From: Planctomycetota bacterium
Lineage (GTDB): Bacteria; Planctomycetota; Planctomycetia; Planctomycetales; Planctomycetaceae
Assembly (NCBI GenBank): GCA_023417655.1
Contig: JAEZFD010000049.1
Coordinates: 62,001 to 126,000 of the forward strand
Direction: 5' to 3'
Length of the DNA: 64,000 bases
Position 1 is the stretch's first letter. Each line of letters begins with the position of its first letter. Below are positions 9,387 to 18,776 of this stretch, piece by piece. Position numbers and translations under genes: made by a program. The notes under the pieces were generated by a model. The model did no database searches. It saw only the letters and a program-made list of their open reading frames with translations, and was not told the DNA's origin.

Positions 9387-9908
9387 TCAGCTCGTAAATG
9401 GAATTGCGATCAGTGACTGCCGCAGATAGAGCGGATGCTTGGGAAAGCCGGCCTTCGTGGTTCCTAGACAGTGAATTTCCCGGCGGGCGCGTTTCATCAG
9501 GGAGAGAATGTGCTGATGCCGGTCGTTCAAACCCGCATGGACTCCCCAGCAGGCGACCGTGAGGTCGACATCCTGCGTCATTTTGACCAGCCATTTGTCA
9601 TTCTCAGGCCCGATGGGATCGTCGATACGGGTCAGTCCTTTGGGGTCGGTTGATCGCAGTCCGAAGGCATTGAGCATCCGCATACCGCCATAGCCCCAGG
9701 TGTGTGCGTACCCGATGCAGCGGCGGACGGTTGGATCATTCTCGATCTCGGTCGCCGTTGACGGGTTCAGCCCGATAAATGCGACGAGTGGACGTTGTTC
9801 ATCCCAAACCCGCTGGAGGGTGTAGCGATAGATTTCACAGGGAGAATAACGGGCGCTGCTTACCCAGCCATTCTCGTGCTGGTGATTTCGCAGAATCGTT
9901 TGAGTCAT
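9387..9908 (-). CDS. DUF1643 family protein
   Basis: A 173-residue protein that matches DUF1643: RYTLQRVWDE near residue 30, FIGLNPSTA (44-52), NDPTVRRCIGYAHTWGYGG (58-76) and a Trp/Gly-rich centre. The family has a probable nucleotide- or nucleobase-binding fold but no established reaction. No signal peptide or membrane segment is seen, so it should be cytoplasmic. It lies about 100 bp upstream of the aldehyde dehydrogenase on the same strand and may or may not share its transcript. Confidence 0.85.
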   Translation of the reverse strand: MTQTILRNHQHENGWVSSARYSPCEIYRYTLQRVWDEQRPLVAFIGLNPSTATEIENDPTVRRCIGYAHTWGYGGMRMLNAFGLRSTDPKGLTRIDDPIGPENDKWLVKMTQDVDLTVACWGVHAGLNDRHQHILSLMKRARREIHCLGTTKAGFPKHPLYLRQSLIAIPFTS

Positions 9909-10228
9909 GGCAGGCCGGTTTGATCACGGAACATTAGAGACGGACGGGCTTTCTCGAGTGAATTGTCGCCATTGAAGCGGACATTTCCAGCGAGGCCGAT
10001 CCGCAGCTTTTCAACTCTGTGTTGCTCCTGAATTACCCCGTAACACATCAGTCGCCTTTGAAGCGACGAGTGTCGAGCTGGACTTTTCGAGTCGATTTCT
10101 TCTTTTCTGCGAAGAAAACGTGGAAGTTTAAAGGGGGTTTGTAGAAGATGTGGAGGCTTTAACGGTATCGGCAATTTGCTCTTCCGCCGATTTGAACTGC
10201 TTCTCCCGTCGAAAACTGATTTCTGCCC
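9909..10228. other. Intergenic region before the DUF1559 gene
   Basis: 320 bp with no supported gene. It should contain divergent promoters for the DUF1643 gene (minus) and the DUF1559 gene (plus). A run of short purine-rich stretches (AAAGGGGG at 10130-10137) lies too far from the start at 10229 to be its ribosome binding site. A long minus-strand frame crossing this region continues antisense through the DUF1559 gene and was rejected. Confidence 0.5.
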
Positions 10229-11236
10229 ATGCTCTCCCCATCCCGTCGCGGATTTACACTGATCGAACTTCTTGTGGTGATTGCGATCATTGCTGTGCTC
10301 GTGGCGCTCCTGCTGCCTGCAGTCCAACAAGCTCGGGAGGCTGCACGACGGACGACCTGCCGCAATAACCTGAAGCAGATCGGTCTGGCACTTCATAACT
10401 ACCATGACGTTCATCGGGCGCTTCCGATAGGAGCACGGGCTCAAGCTGGGGCGATGGGGGGGCAAAGCGTTTCCTGGTGGGTGGGACTTCTGCCTTATCT
10501 GGACCAAGCGGCTCTGTTTGAGCAGTTTGACCATGTGAAAACGAATAACGGGATGACAGTTGCCGCACTGAATCCGGATAACAATTCGTTAGCCGCAAAG
10601 GTTAATTTGACATTTATGCTCTGCCCGAGCAGTTCATTGCCGCCGCGATTGCCTGCGCCGAATCACAATCAGGCGATGTATGTTGGAATCGCGGGAGCGG
10701 TCGCGGATGCCAGCGTCACAGATCCCCGGCAGGCCTCTGTTACAGCAACGGCGAGTCCATCGAACTGCCTGGGGAGTCCAGATACGACCGGATACATCTC
10801 CGCCAGAGGGCTTCTCTGTGCGAATGAGTGCTTTCGAATGAGAGACGTCGCCGATGGTACGTCTAATACGATGGTCGTTGGAGAATGCTCGGAGTATGCG
10901 AAGGATCAGAACGGGAAGCTTTGCTCGGTGCACGGCTCCTTCCCCTCAAGCTGGATGACGGGGACGAACTGGCAAGATACGCCTACGCGTTCGGCATCGG
11001 CTGGGATTCGAAGCATTTATAATTTAACGACGATCCGATACGCGCCTAATTCTTCTTATACACTCCCTGGGGTCCGCGAGAATCATGGCGCTAATAATCC
11101 CTTGACATCTCCACACATTGGAGGGATCTTCATTCTCATGGCGGACGGGGCAGTCCGCTGGTACTCTGACAATAGCGATTTGACGATCCTGAAGTCGCTT
11201 GCTACGCGCGATGACGGTCGTCTGGTTGAACAGTGA
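10229..11236 (+). CDS. DUF1559 pseudopilin-like protein
   Basis: A 335-residue member of the DUF1559 family that is massively expanded in planctomycetes. It begins with a class III/type IV pilin leader: RRGFTLIELLVVIA with the prepilin peptidase site between Gly and Phe, followed by a hydrophobic helix, then the family signature around residues 30-60 (PAVQQAREAARR, NNLKQIGLALHNYHD). The C-terminus has the usual DGAVR element close to the end. Such proteins are thought to be exported by a type II secretion or pilus-like machine; the PilT/PilB-like genes at 2491-5742 could belong to it, but nothing proves a link. The secreted unknown at 11271 follows after 34 bp and is probably co-transcribed. 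Confidence 0.93.
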   Translation: MLSPSRRGFTLIELLVVIAIIAVLVALLLPAVQQAREAARRTTCRNNLKQIGLALHNYHDVHRALPIGARAQAGAMGGQSVSWWVGLLPYLDQAALFEQFDHVKTNNGMTVAALNPDNNSLAAKVNLTFMLCPSSSLPPRLPAPNHNQAMYVGIAGAVADASVTDPRQASVTATASPSNCLGSPDTTGYISARGLLCANECFRMRDVADGTSNTMVVGECSEYAKDQNGKLCSVHGSFPSSWMTGTNWQDTPTRSASAGIRSIYNLTTIRYAPNSSYTLPGVRENHGANNPLTSPHIGGIFILMADGAVRWYSDNSDLTILKSLATRDDGRLVEQ

Positions 11237-11270
11237 ACGGGCTACTTTTATTGATTTAACAAAGTGAGTA

Positions 11271-12080
11271 ATGTTTATGAGAATGAGCAGGCTTTGGGCC
11301 ACCCTGTTTGTTTTCGTGCTGGCGTCGCGCGCCGACGCAGGACCAGCACGATTCTGTCCAGTGATTGACCTTTGGGTCATCCAGCCAGGGTTTATCGAAT
11401 GGCTGGGAGATGTCTACGATGACTCCCCGGACCCCACGGAGTGCGGGCCATATGTGGGACCAGGAACACTGATTGGTGACGATTTCTATCCTTATTCGGA
11501 ATGTCATCCGACCGACCGACCCTGCGTCACAGTGCGTCAGAGGCTGCCAGCGGGAATTACTCAGGGCGGCTATCCCGGTGGGCGACGTCTGATTGGGGAA
11601 GATTTCCCCTGCCCGACGCCGGGCAGGGTGAACGTCCTCAAAAGATCCGTCAGAAAAGTTGCTCTCGGTGACTCAGGGTGTGTAATTGCAGTTGAATTCT
11701 TTGAATGCGAATTTAAGCGAACCGAGAAACCACCCGCGGAATTAAACCTTCCTGACACATTCATCGTCGGCTTCGAGGTTCAACCTCCTCTGGAGCCAAT
11801 TCAGGGAAGTACTCTCAGTTCCGTTGTTGCTGATGACCAGGGTTGTCGTTATTTCACGAATGTCCCTGACTTTAAACGTAAAGTACTGGTGTTCCTGGCG
11901 GCAAATAAGGGTTCCCTTACATCGACTTCAAAAGTCACGCCGACACCCACCCCGGCTCAGGGAGCAGAGACTTCATCTGCTTCAGGCAACGTCAGGCCAG
12001 CGGCAACTCCATCCTATTACCCAGCGGATGCTCCCCGCCGAGGGGCACGCGGTTTCGGATTGTTCCGTCGCGGGCGTTAG
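11271..12080 (+). CDS. Secreted Cys-containing protein of unknown function
   Basis: A 269-residue protein with an N-terminal signal peptide (hydrophobic residues 6-19, probable cleavage after ADA at 21-23). The body contains about nine cysteines, suggesting disulphides outside the cytoplasm, and two GTLIGDDF/RRLIGEDF-like segments that may reflect an internal repeat. Residues 210-250 are a Thr/Pro/Ser-rich low-complexity linker and the chain ends in a short basic tail (RRGARGFGLFRRGR). I do not recognise the family. It directly follows the DUF1559 gene, and an inverted repeat at 12139-12169 suggests the transcript ends after it. Confidence 0.7.
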   Translation: MFMRMSRLWATLFVFVLASRADAGPARFCPVIDLWVIQPGFIEWLGDVYDDSPDPTECGPYVGPGTLIGDDFYPYSECHPTDRPCVTVRQRLPAGITQGGYPGGRRLIGEDFPCPTPGRVNVLKRSVRKVALGDSGCVIAVEFFECEFKRTEKPPAELNLPDTFIVGFEVQPPLEPIQGSTLSSVVADDQGCRYFTNVPDFKRKVLVFLAANKGSLTSTSKVTPTPTPAQGAETSSASGNVRPAATPSYYPADAPRRGARGFGLFRRGR

Positions 12081-12138
12081 ACGAGAGCGATGATGATCCG
12101 CTCGCACCGGTGAATATGAGCGGAATGAAGTGACATTG

Positions 12139-12177
12139 GAGCCTCGGAGCATGTCCTGCCCCGAGGCTCATTTCGTT
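12139..12177 (+). terminator. Hairpin after the secreted unknown
   Basis: A perfect 9-bp stem, GAGCCTCGG (12139-12147) and CCGAGGCTC (12161-12169), with a 13-base loop, followed by the weakly T-rich ATTTCGTT. It stands between two convergent genes (plus gene ending 12080, minus gene ending 12245), as expected for a terminator, though the T tract is poor. Confidence 0.55.
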
Positions 12178-12244
12178 ACCGCTCACACTTTGACACCTAT
12201 CGAAACTCGACCGCCGAAGAGGAAGGAGTTCGTGGCAAGGTTTG

Positions 12245-13234
12245 TCAGGTCCCGACTTTCTCAGCGATTTCCGCGATGAGCTCGAACGACCGGAAACGCT
12301 TGGTTGAGTCGAAAACATCTGACACGACGATGAATTCGTCAGCCCCAGTCCGTTCCAGAAAGGCATCCATTCCCCTTCGAACAGTGTCAGGACTGCCAAC
12401 GATGCTGCAGGCGAGCATCTGGCTGGCCTGGAACTTTTCTTGTGATGTCCAATAGCTGTCGATTTCGAGCGGCGGATGCAGCAGATCACGCTGATTTCGG
12501 ACGAGGTCCGTGAAGCTCCGCTGCTGAGACGTTGCCAGCCAACGGGCTTCTTCGTCTGACTCTGCGGCGATGATGTTGACTCCCACTATCGCATAGGAGG
12601 ATTGCAGCTGCTCGCTTGGCTTGAATAGCTCGCGGTAGATTCGGAGTGCCTGATCCAGTGCCTGCGGGGCGAAGTGTGAGGCGAAGGCATACGGAAGTCC
12701 GAGCTCCGCGGCGAGGCGGCTTCCAAACAGACTTGAGCCGAGAATCCAGAGTGGGATTTGAGTTCCAGAGCCGGGAATCGCTTCGATTCGTTGGCCCGGT
12801 GAGACTGGTCCAAGGTAGGCCTGAAGCTCCAGCACATCTTGAGGGAAGTGGTCGGAACTGGCGGGGTCTCGTCGAAGTGCCCTGAGTGTCAGTTGGTCAG
12901 TTCCGGGGGCACGCCCGAGCCCCAGATCGACTCTCCCTGGGAAGAGTGTTTCGAGTGTTCCGAACTGCTCGGCAATGATATAGGGAGCATGATTGGGCAA
13001 CATGATTCCCCCTGCCCCGATACGAATCGACTTAGTTGCTGCGCCAACGTGTGCAAGCACGATCGAAGTGGCCGCGGTTGAGACCGAGCGGATGTTGTGA
13101 TGTTCGGCGACCCAGAAACGACGATATCCCCAGTCCTCTGCGGCTCTGGCCAAATCTCGTGCTTCGTCCAGTGCCGCGCGACGATCATTCCCTTCGCGAA
13201 CGCGGCCTAATTCAAGAATGGAGACAGGGATCAT
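12245..13234 (-). CDS. LLM-class flavin-dependent oxidoreductase (luciferase-like)
   Basis: A 329-residue TIM-barrel flavoprotein of the bacterial luciferase superfamily. It has the MsnO8-like opening PVSILELG, RFWVAEHHN (39-47), the IRIGAGGIMLPNH segment (70-82) and LGLGRAPGTD (102-111), all typical of the MsnO8 subgroup of LLM oxidoreductases. Members use reduced FMN supplied by a separate reductase to oxidise varied substrates; the substrate here is unknown. There is no signal peptide. It stands alone, convergent with the upstream plus-strand unit. Confidence 0.88.
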   Translation of the reverse strand: MIPVSILELGRVREGNDRRAALDEARDLARAAEDWGYRRFWVAEHHNIRSVSTAATSIVLAHVGAATKSIRIGAGGIMLPNHAPYIIAEQFGTLETLFPGRVDLGLGRAPGTDQLTLRALRRDPASSDHFPQDVLELQAYLGPVSPGQRIEAIPGSGTQIPLWILGSSLFGSRLAAELGLPYAFASHFAPQALDQALRIYRELFKPSEQLQSSYAIVGVNIIAAESDEEARWLATSQQRSFTDLVRNQRDLLHPPLEIDSYWTSQEKFQASQMLACSIVGSPDTVRRGMDAFLERTGADEFIVVSDVFDSTKRFRSFELIAEIAEKVGT

Positions 13235-13387
13235 TGGTTACGAATCCTGTACAGAGAGACGAACTTCCTCGCAGACTTCCGTCCCGGCGAAGAAAAGTCC
13301 GCAAAGCTCAAACTTGATTATACGCAACCCGGCGGCGATTCACCGAAATCCATGGAATCCCTGACCGATTGCGGAGGCAAAGTTTCG

Positions 13388-14710
<1,323 letters not shown>

Positions 14711-14907
14711 TTTCCAGTTTCCTTAGAATGTTCGATCAGGCGGCTTCAGGCCGGAGTCTTAACCAGCAGAAGCTCGCCCGGTGGGGGAATTCTTTCACGC
14801 GGAGGTCACTGAAACAAGGATCGCGGAATTCGCGAATTTTCTGTGCTGGAGAATCAATTGCGACATCTTCGCTTACCTTCTGACAGGTTGAGGGCTACAT
14901 TCGTGGA

Positions 14908-15429
14908 ATGAGTGCTTCTCCTGATCCCAATGAAATTCTGCCGCCTCAGGGGCGATTGCTTGGTGTCGATTTCGGGACAAAACGAGTCGGTATTGCCCTC
15001 TGCACGCCGGATCGGACGATGGCAGGTCCACTCGAAATCTATGAGAGACGGAACGAGCGACTCGATGCCCGTTACTTTCGGGAACTGCTAGAAGAATATC
15101 GTTTCTGCGGCATTGTGGTCGGGCTGCCGATTCATGTGCATGGCGGAGAGAGCCAGAAAAGCCGGGAAGCACAGGTCTATGGCAAGTGGCTCCATGAAGT
15201 GACAGGACTCCCCGTCGTTTACTGGGACGAACGGTATACGAGTGCCGTTGCCGAGGATTTTCTGCTGGCCGCTGATCTGACCCGCAAGCAGCGGAAAAAG
15301 CGAATCGACAAGGTCGCCGCCCAGATCATTCTTCAAGCGTTTCTCGACGCACATCGGCCTCGCCCAACATTGTCGGACGAGGTCGAAGACGACGACTATT
15401 TTGACGATGAGCCCTACCGGGAAGAGTGA
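14908..15429 (+). CDS. ruvX: Putative pre-16S rRNA nuclease / Holliday junction resolvase RuvX (YqgF)
   Basis: A 173-residue RNase H-fold protein. LLGVDFGTKRVGIAL (18-32) carries the first catalytic Asp, VVGLPIHVHG (70-79) the second motif, VVYWDERYTSAVAE the third acidic site, and DKVAAQIILQAFLD the conserved final helix. YqgF/RuvX is implicated in 5'-end maturation of 16S rRNA and was earlier proposed as a Holliday junction resolvase. The C-terminus carries an extra acidic tail (about 20 residues rich in Asp and Glu) beyond the usual ~140-residue length. It is convergent with the nuo cluster, with only 34 bp between the stops. Confidence 0.92.
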   Translation: MSASPDPNEILPPQGRLLGVDFGTKRVGIALCTPDRTMAGPLEIYERRNERLDARYFRELLEEYRFCGIVVGLPIHVHGGESQKSREAQVYGKWLHEVTGLPVVYWDERYTSAVAEDFLLAADLTRKQRKKRIDKVAAQIILQAFLDAHRPRPTLSDEVEDDDYFDDEPYREE

Positions 15430-15463
15430 CTGCACGGAGGGACGCAGCGGCACCTGCCAATCT

Positions 15464-16717
15464 TCAGCGGTCAATCTCGCCCATCATGATGTCGAGTGAT
15501 CCGACGATTGACGGGACATCGGCCAGCAGAACTCCGCGACAAAGATCTGGAACGACCGAGAGATTGCAGAAGCAGGAGCTCTTGGCCCGCGCCCGGAGCG
15601 GTTCGGCATTTCCATTTCCGACGATGTAGAACCCCATATTTCCACGGGGGGCCTCGGTCTCAAGATAGCACTCGTCGACCGGCAGTTTTGTTGTCATCTT
15701 GAAGGGGACTCGATGGCTCCCTTCCGCTTTGGCATAGCGATCGATGCCCTGCCGGATCAGTTGAATGGATTCACTCACCTCTTTCATCCGGACAAAGAAC
15801 CGGCACCAGTTGTCGCCCAGTATGACTTCGCGCGGGACGTTGTCACCGGCCTCGAACGGGGCGACATGAGTTCTGAAATCATAGCCGGCGTACATCCGGG
15901 TATAGATCTCTTCTCCATCCCGGCGCAAATCCAGATCCACACCGCTGCCGCGCAGCACCGGGCCAGTGCAACCATACGAGAGTGCCTGTTCTGCTGACAG
16001 CACTCCCAGGCCAGCCGTACGTTTGATGAAGATCGAATTTCGGGTGAGCAGCGCGTGATATTCCAGCACTCGCTTCTCCAGCCATTCCAGAAAGACGAGG
16101 ACTGCATCCGTCCATGAGGTTGTGACATCGGGCGCGTGCCCTGTCAAAGCCGCCAGTCCGGCAGGAAACGGAATCGCCTGCGGAAAGTCATGAGTCGCAC
16201 CACCGATTGTGAGATAGCTGTAGGTCAGTCGGGCTCCACAGACTTCTTCGAAGAGGTCGAGAATGATCTCACGCTCACGCATCGCGTACAGGAACGGCGT
16301 GAAGCTTCCGAGATCGAGCCCGTATGCTCCCATTCCCAGCAGGTGGCTCGCGATGCGACCCAGTTCGCAGACAATCAGGCGAACGACCATCGCCTTCTCT
16401 GGGACTTCGATTCCCAGCAACTTTTCATAGACGAGAGCCGCGCCGAGATTCATGTTCATCGCGGCCAGATAGTCCATCCGGTCGGTGTAGGGAATCCATT
16501 GTGGGCCGCTCAGGTTTTCTCCGGTTTTCTCGGCGCAGCGATGCAGATATCCGATGTGCGGCGTGACCTCGTGAACGATCTCGCCATCAGTTCGCAAGAC
16601 GAGACGCAAAACCCCGTGAGTGCTGGGGTGCTGCGGTCCCATGTTGATGAGCATTTCGTCCGTGCGGACGTCGAACTCGATAAGCCGGGGATCTTCGACC
16701 GAGAAAGCCATATTCAC
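15464..16717 (-). CDS. nuoD: NADH-quinone oxidoreductase subunit D
   Basis: A 417-residue NuoD, the 49-kDa-type subunit of respiratory complex I that forms the quinone pocket with NuoB at the peripheral-arm/membrane-arm junction. Diagnostic segments are MLINMGPQHPSTHGVLRL (23-40), IGYLHRCAEK (56-65), YTDRMDYLAAMNMN and the C-terminal end MGEIDR. Length is normal and no key segment is missing. It is the last gene of the local cluster, read nuoI-nuoA-nuoC-nuoD, and lies 87 bp after nuoC. A dedicated terminator could not be seen before ruvX. Confidence 0.95.
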   Translation of the reverse strand: MNMAFSVEDPRLIEFDVRTDEMLINMGPQHPSTHGVLRLVLRTDGEIVHEVTPHIGYLHRCAEKTGENLSGPQWIPYTDRMDYLAAMNMNLGAALVYEKLLGIEVPEKAMVVRLIVCELGRIASHLLGMGAYGLDLGSFTPFLYAMREREIILDLFEEVCGARLTYSYLTIGGATHDFPQAIPFPAGLAALTGHAPDVTTSWTDAVLVFLEWLEKRVLEYHALLTRNSIFIKRTAGLGVLSAEQALSYGCTGPVLRGSGVDLDLRRDGEEIYTRMYAGYDFRTHVAPFEAGDNVPREVILGDNWCRFFVRMKEVSESIQLIRQGIDRYAKAEGSHRVPFKMTTKLPVDECYLETEAPRGNMGFYIVGNGNAEPLRARAKSSCFCNLSVVPDLCRGVLLADVPSIVGSLDIMMGEIDR

Positions 16718-16804
16718 TCACTGCCGATCAACTGAAATCTCATTTGCAATTTCGGACTCTTTCGAGACCGTTCGATTCTCACGCCCCCTCCATGCCACTC
16801 CGAC

Positions 16805-17338
16805 TTACCGCCCGCGAATTCCGTGGTATTCCAGTGGGAACACATAGTCTTTCCGCAGGGGGTGCCCGACCCAGTCTTCTGCACAGAGGATTCGTCGCAG
16901 ATTCGGGTGCCCGACAAAGGAGATTCCGACCAGATCGAACGCTTCCCGTTCATGCCAGTCAGCGACGGCCCAGACATCAGAAACGCTGGGAATTTCCGGC
17001 AGCTGATCCTGAACATTGTCCTTCCAGCGGGGGAGGCGAACCTTCACGACCAGTCGGTGGCGGTGCGTCACGCTGTAGAGGTGATAAACGACCTCGATAT
17101 GCGGCTCGTAAGGAAACTTCGCCTGACGCTTCGGGTCGACTTCCAGATAGTCGACGCCGCTCAGATTGCAGAGCAGATCGAACGCCAGAGCTGCATCTGA
17201 TTTCAGGTAAGCGGCGACCTGGGCGATGTACTGAGGTGCAACTTCGATCCAGGGATCTTTGGAAGTCGTGTGTAGGCCGACGATGGCGTCACCGCCAAAG
17301 TGGCCGATCAGCTGGTCGTGGATTTCGGCAATGGTCAT
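16805..17338 (-). CDS. nuoC: NADH-quinone oxidoreductase subunit C
   Basis: A 177-residue NuoC (30-kDa-type subunit) of the complex I peripheral arm. The family signature is present as VWAVADWHEREAFDLVGISF (143-162), followed by HPNLRRILCAEDWVGHPLRKDY (a segment with the conserved GHPLRKD). It is a separate protein, not a NuoCD fusion. It follows nuoA after a 42-bp gap, where nuoB would normally be. Confidence 0.94.
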   Translation of the reverse strand: MTIAEIHDQLIGHFGGDAIVGLHTTSKDPWIEVAPQYIAQVAAYLKSDAALAFDLLCNLSGVDYLEVDPKRQAKFPYEPHIEVVYHLYSVTHRHRLVVKVRLPRWKDNVQDQLPEIPSVSDVWAVADWHEREAFDLVGISFVGHPNLRRILCAEDWVGHPLRKDYVFPLEYHGIRGR

Positions 17339-17380
17339 GAAATCGCCTCTGCGGAATCGCCATGGTTACCGGCTCCGGAG

Positions 17381-17953
17381 TTACCGGCTGCTCGATTCGG
17401 CTGGTGTTTGGGAAGTCCGCTGAACTTGCGAGTGGGCCTGAGAATGGGCCTCTCCCTGTTTCACCATCGCCCTGACCCAGTCCAAGTCTCCCCGAAACCA
17501 GACGTAGGCAAAACCGACCAGCAGGACGCCGAAGAAGATCAGCAGGTCGAAGAAGCCGGTCTGGGCAAGCCGGAGGGCGTCGGATGCCTGCAGCGCCGTC
17601 TCGGCCGTTGAGGTGCCTGCCGGGAGGTTGAATAGCTTGTCTGTCAGCACCTGACGGGTCCCGTCGTTCAAACGGATATCCGCCAGCTGTGTCGCTCCGC
17701 CGAAGATGGTCGCCCAGGGGAAGAAGAAGACCACTTCAACATCGAAGATGATGAACAGCAGAGCGACGACGTAGAAGCGGATGTCGAACTGAACGTAGCT
17801 CGTACCGATCGTCGGTTCCCCGCACTCATAGACCGCCAGTTTCTCGTCGTTGGGGAGCTTGGGACGGAGAAAGCGGCCGATCACCATCGGCAGCAGCACC
17901 ATTCCGGCGCCAGCCAAGGTGAATAACAGAAAGTGCAGCGTCAGGTCTGTCAT
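17381..17953 (-). CDS. nuoA: NADH-quinone oxidoreductase subunit A
   Basis: A 190-residue NuoA, a three-span membrane subunit of complex I. YECGEP (43-48) and QFDIRFYVVALLFIIFDVE (54-72) are unmistakable. The family is usually about 120-150 residues. Here a roughly 50-residue insert lies between the second and third helices, and a Ser/Gln-rich tail extends the C-terminus. It lies between nuoI and nuoC in the transcript, and the gap to nuoC is only 42 bp, so nuoB is not encoded here. Confidence 0.93.
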   Translation of the reverse strand: MTDLTLHFLLFTLAGAGMVLLPMVIGRFLRPKLPNDEKLAVYECGEPTIGTSYVQFDIRFYVVALLFIIFDVEVVFFFPWATIFGGATQLADIRLNDGTRQVLTDKLFNLPAGTSTAETALQASDALRLAQTGFFDLLIFFGVLLVGFAYVWFRGDLDWVRAMVKQGEAHSQAHSQVQRTSQTPAESSSR

Positions 17954-18077
17954 AACGGAAGGAGCCGATGCCGGGGACCGTTTGGTTGACTGTCTTATCC
18001 CAGTAGATGGAATTCAACAGGCAGAACCGGTGCGGCCGCTTAGCGGCAGGATGGCAGAAACCTTTCCTCATTCAGTA

Positions 18078-18659
18078 TCAGTGAGTGGCGGCAGCTTCCG
18101 GTTCGTCTGACGTAAGGAGAGGATTCGGTTCTCCTTTGACCCAGACTGGCCCGGGAATCTGTTTGGATTCTGCCACGGCTGTCGGGTTGAGTGTGGCGCG
18201 TCCCCAGGCAATCTCCAAGGGAAGTTTTGCATAATCCACCAGGCAGCCATCTCGAGAATAGCAGCTCAGGTCATGGTTGGAACCCATGAAGATGCAATCG
18301 ACAGGGCACGGATCAACACATAATGCGCAGAACATGCACTTCGTGTAATCGATGGTGAACCCATCAATCTGAAAGCCCTTGCCGGCGGGACTTTTGACTT
18401 TGTCGATATAGATGCAATCGACAGGACAGGCGACTGCGCACTTGTCGCAGCCAATGCAGGTCGTCAGATCGAAGCGGTGAAATCCCCGGTAACGGGCTTT
18501 TACCGGAACGGGAAGTTCAGGGTATTCGTAGACTTCCGTGAACGTCTTCCGACGGTAGGTCTTGGCCGCGGTCCGCAGAGTCACCCACATGCCGTAGAGC
18601 ACGGTGGAGACGGCCGTCCAGACGTTGTGAAACCAGTCTCTCACGGAAGACTTCAGCAA
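18078..18659 (-). CDS. nuoI: NADH-quinone oxidoreductase subunit I
   Basis: A 193-residue NuoI with two 4Fe-4S motifs of the form CIGCDKCAVACPVDC (88-102) and CMFCALCVDPCPVDC (128-142), which carry electrons from the NADH arm to NuoB and quinone. The amphipathic N-terminus (WTAVSTVLYGMWVTLRT) is the usual membrane-contact helix. It is the first gene of the nuoI-nuoA-nuoC-nuoD run; the 117-bp space before it, after the DUF1501 stop, is the likely promoter region. Starting a complex I cluster with nuoI ahead of nuoA is unusual. Confidence 0.94.
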   Translation of the reverse strand: MLKSSVRDWFHNVWTAVSTVLYGMWVTLRTAAKTYRRKTFTEVYEYPELPVPVKARYRGFHRFDLTTCIGCDKCAVACPVDCIYIDKVKSPAGKGFQIDGFTIDYTKCMFCALCVDPCPVDCIFMGSNHDLSCYSRDGCLVDYAKLPLEIAWGRATLNPTAVAESKQIPGPVWVKGEPNPLLTSDEPEAAATH

Positions 18660-18776
18660 TCAGGAAAGGTGAACTGGATGTGCGCACCATCAGTCATGGT
18701 GAACACAGGATCAGACCTGATTATAGGTTGCAGGGACTGAGTGGCAACTCACCCTGCAGGTTCGGGAAAATCGCGA

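Noticed and set aside
9905..10534. 209-codon minus frame over the intergenic region and DUF1559 gene
   Set aside because: It is antisense to a gene with clear DUF1559 motifs, so is a shadow frame.
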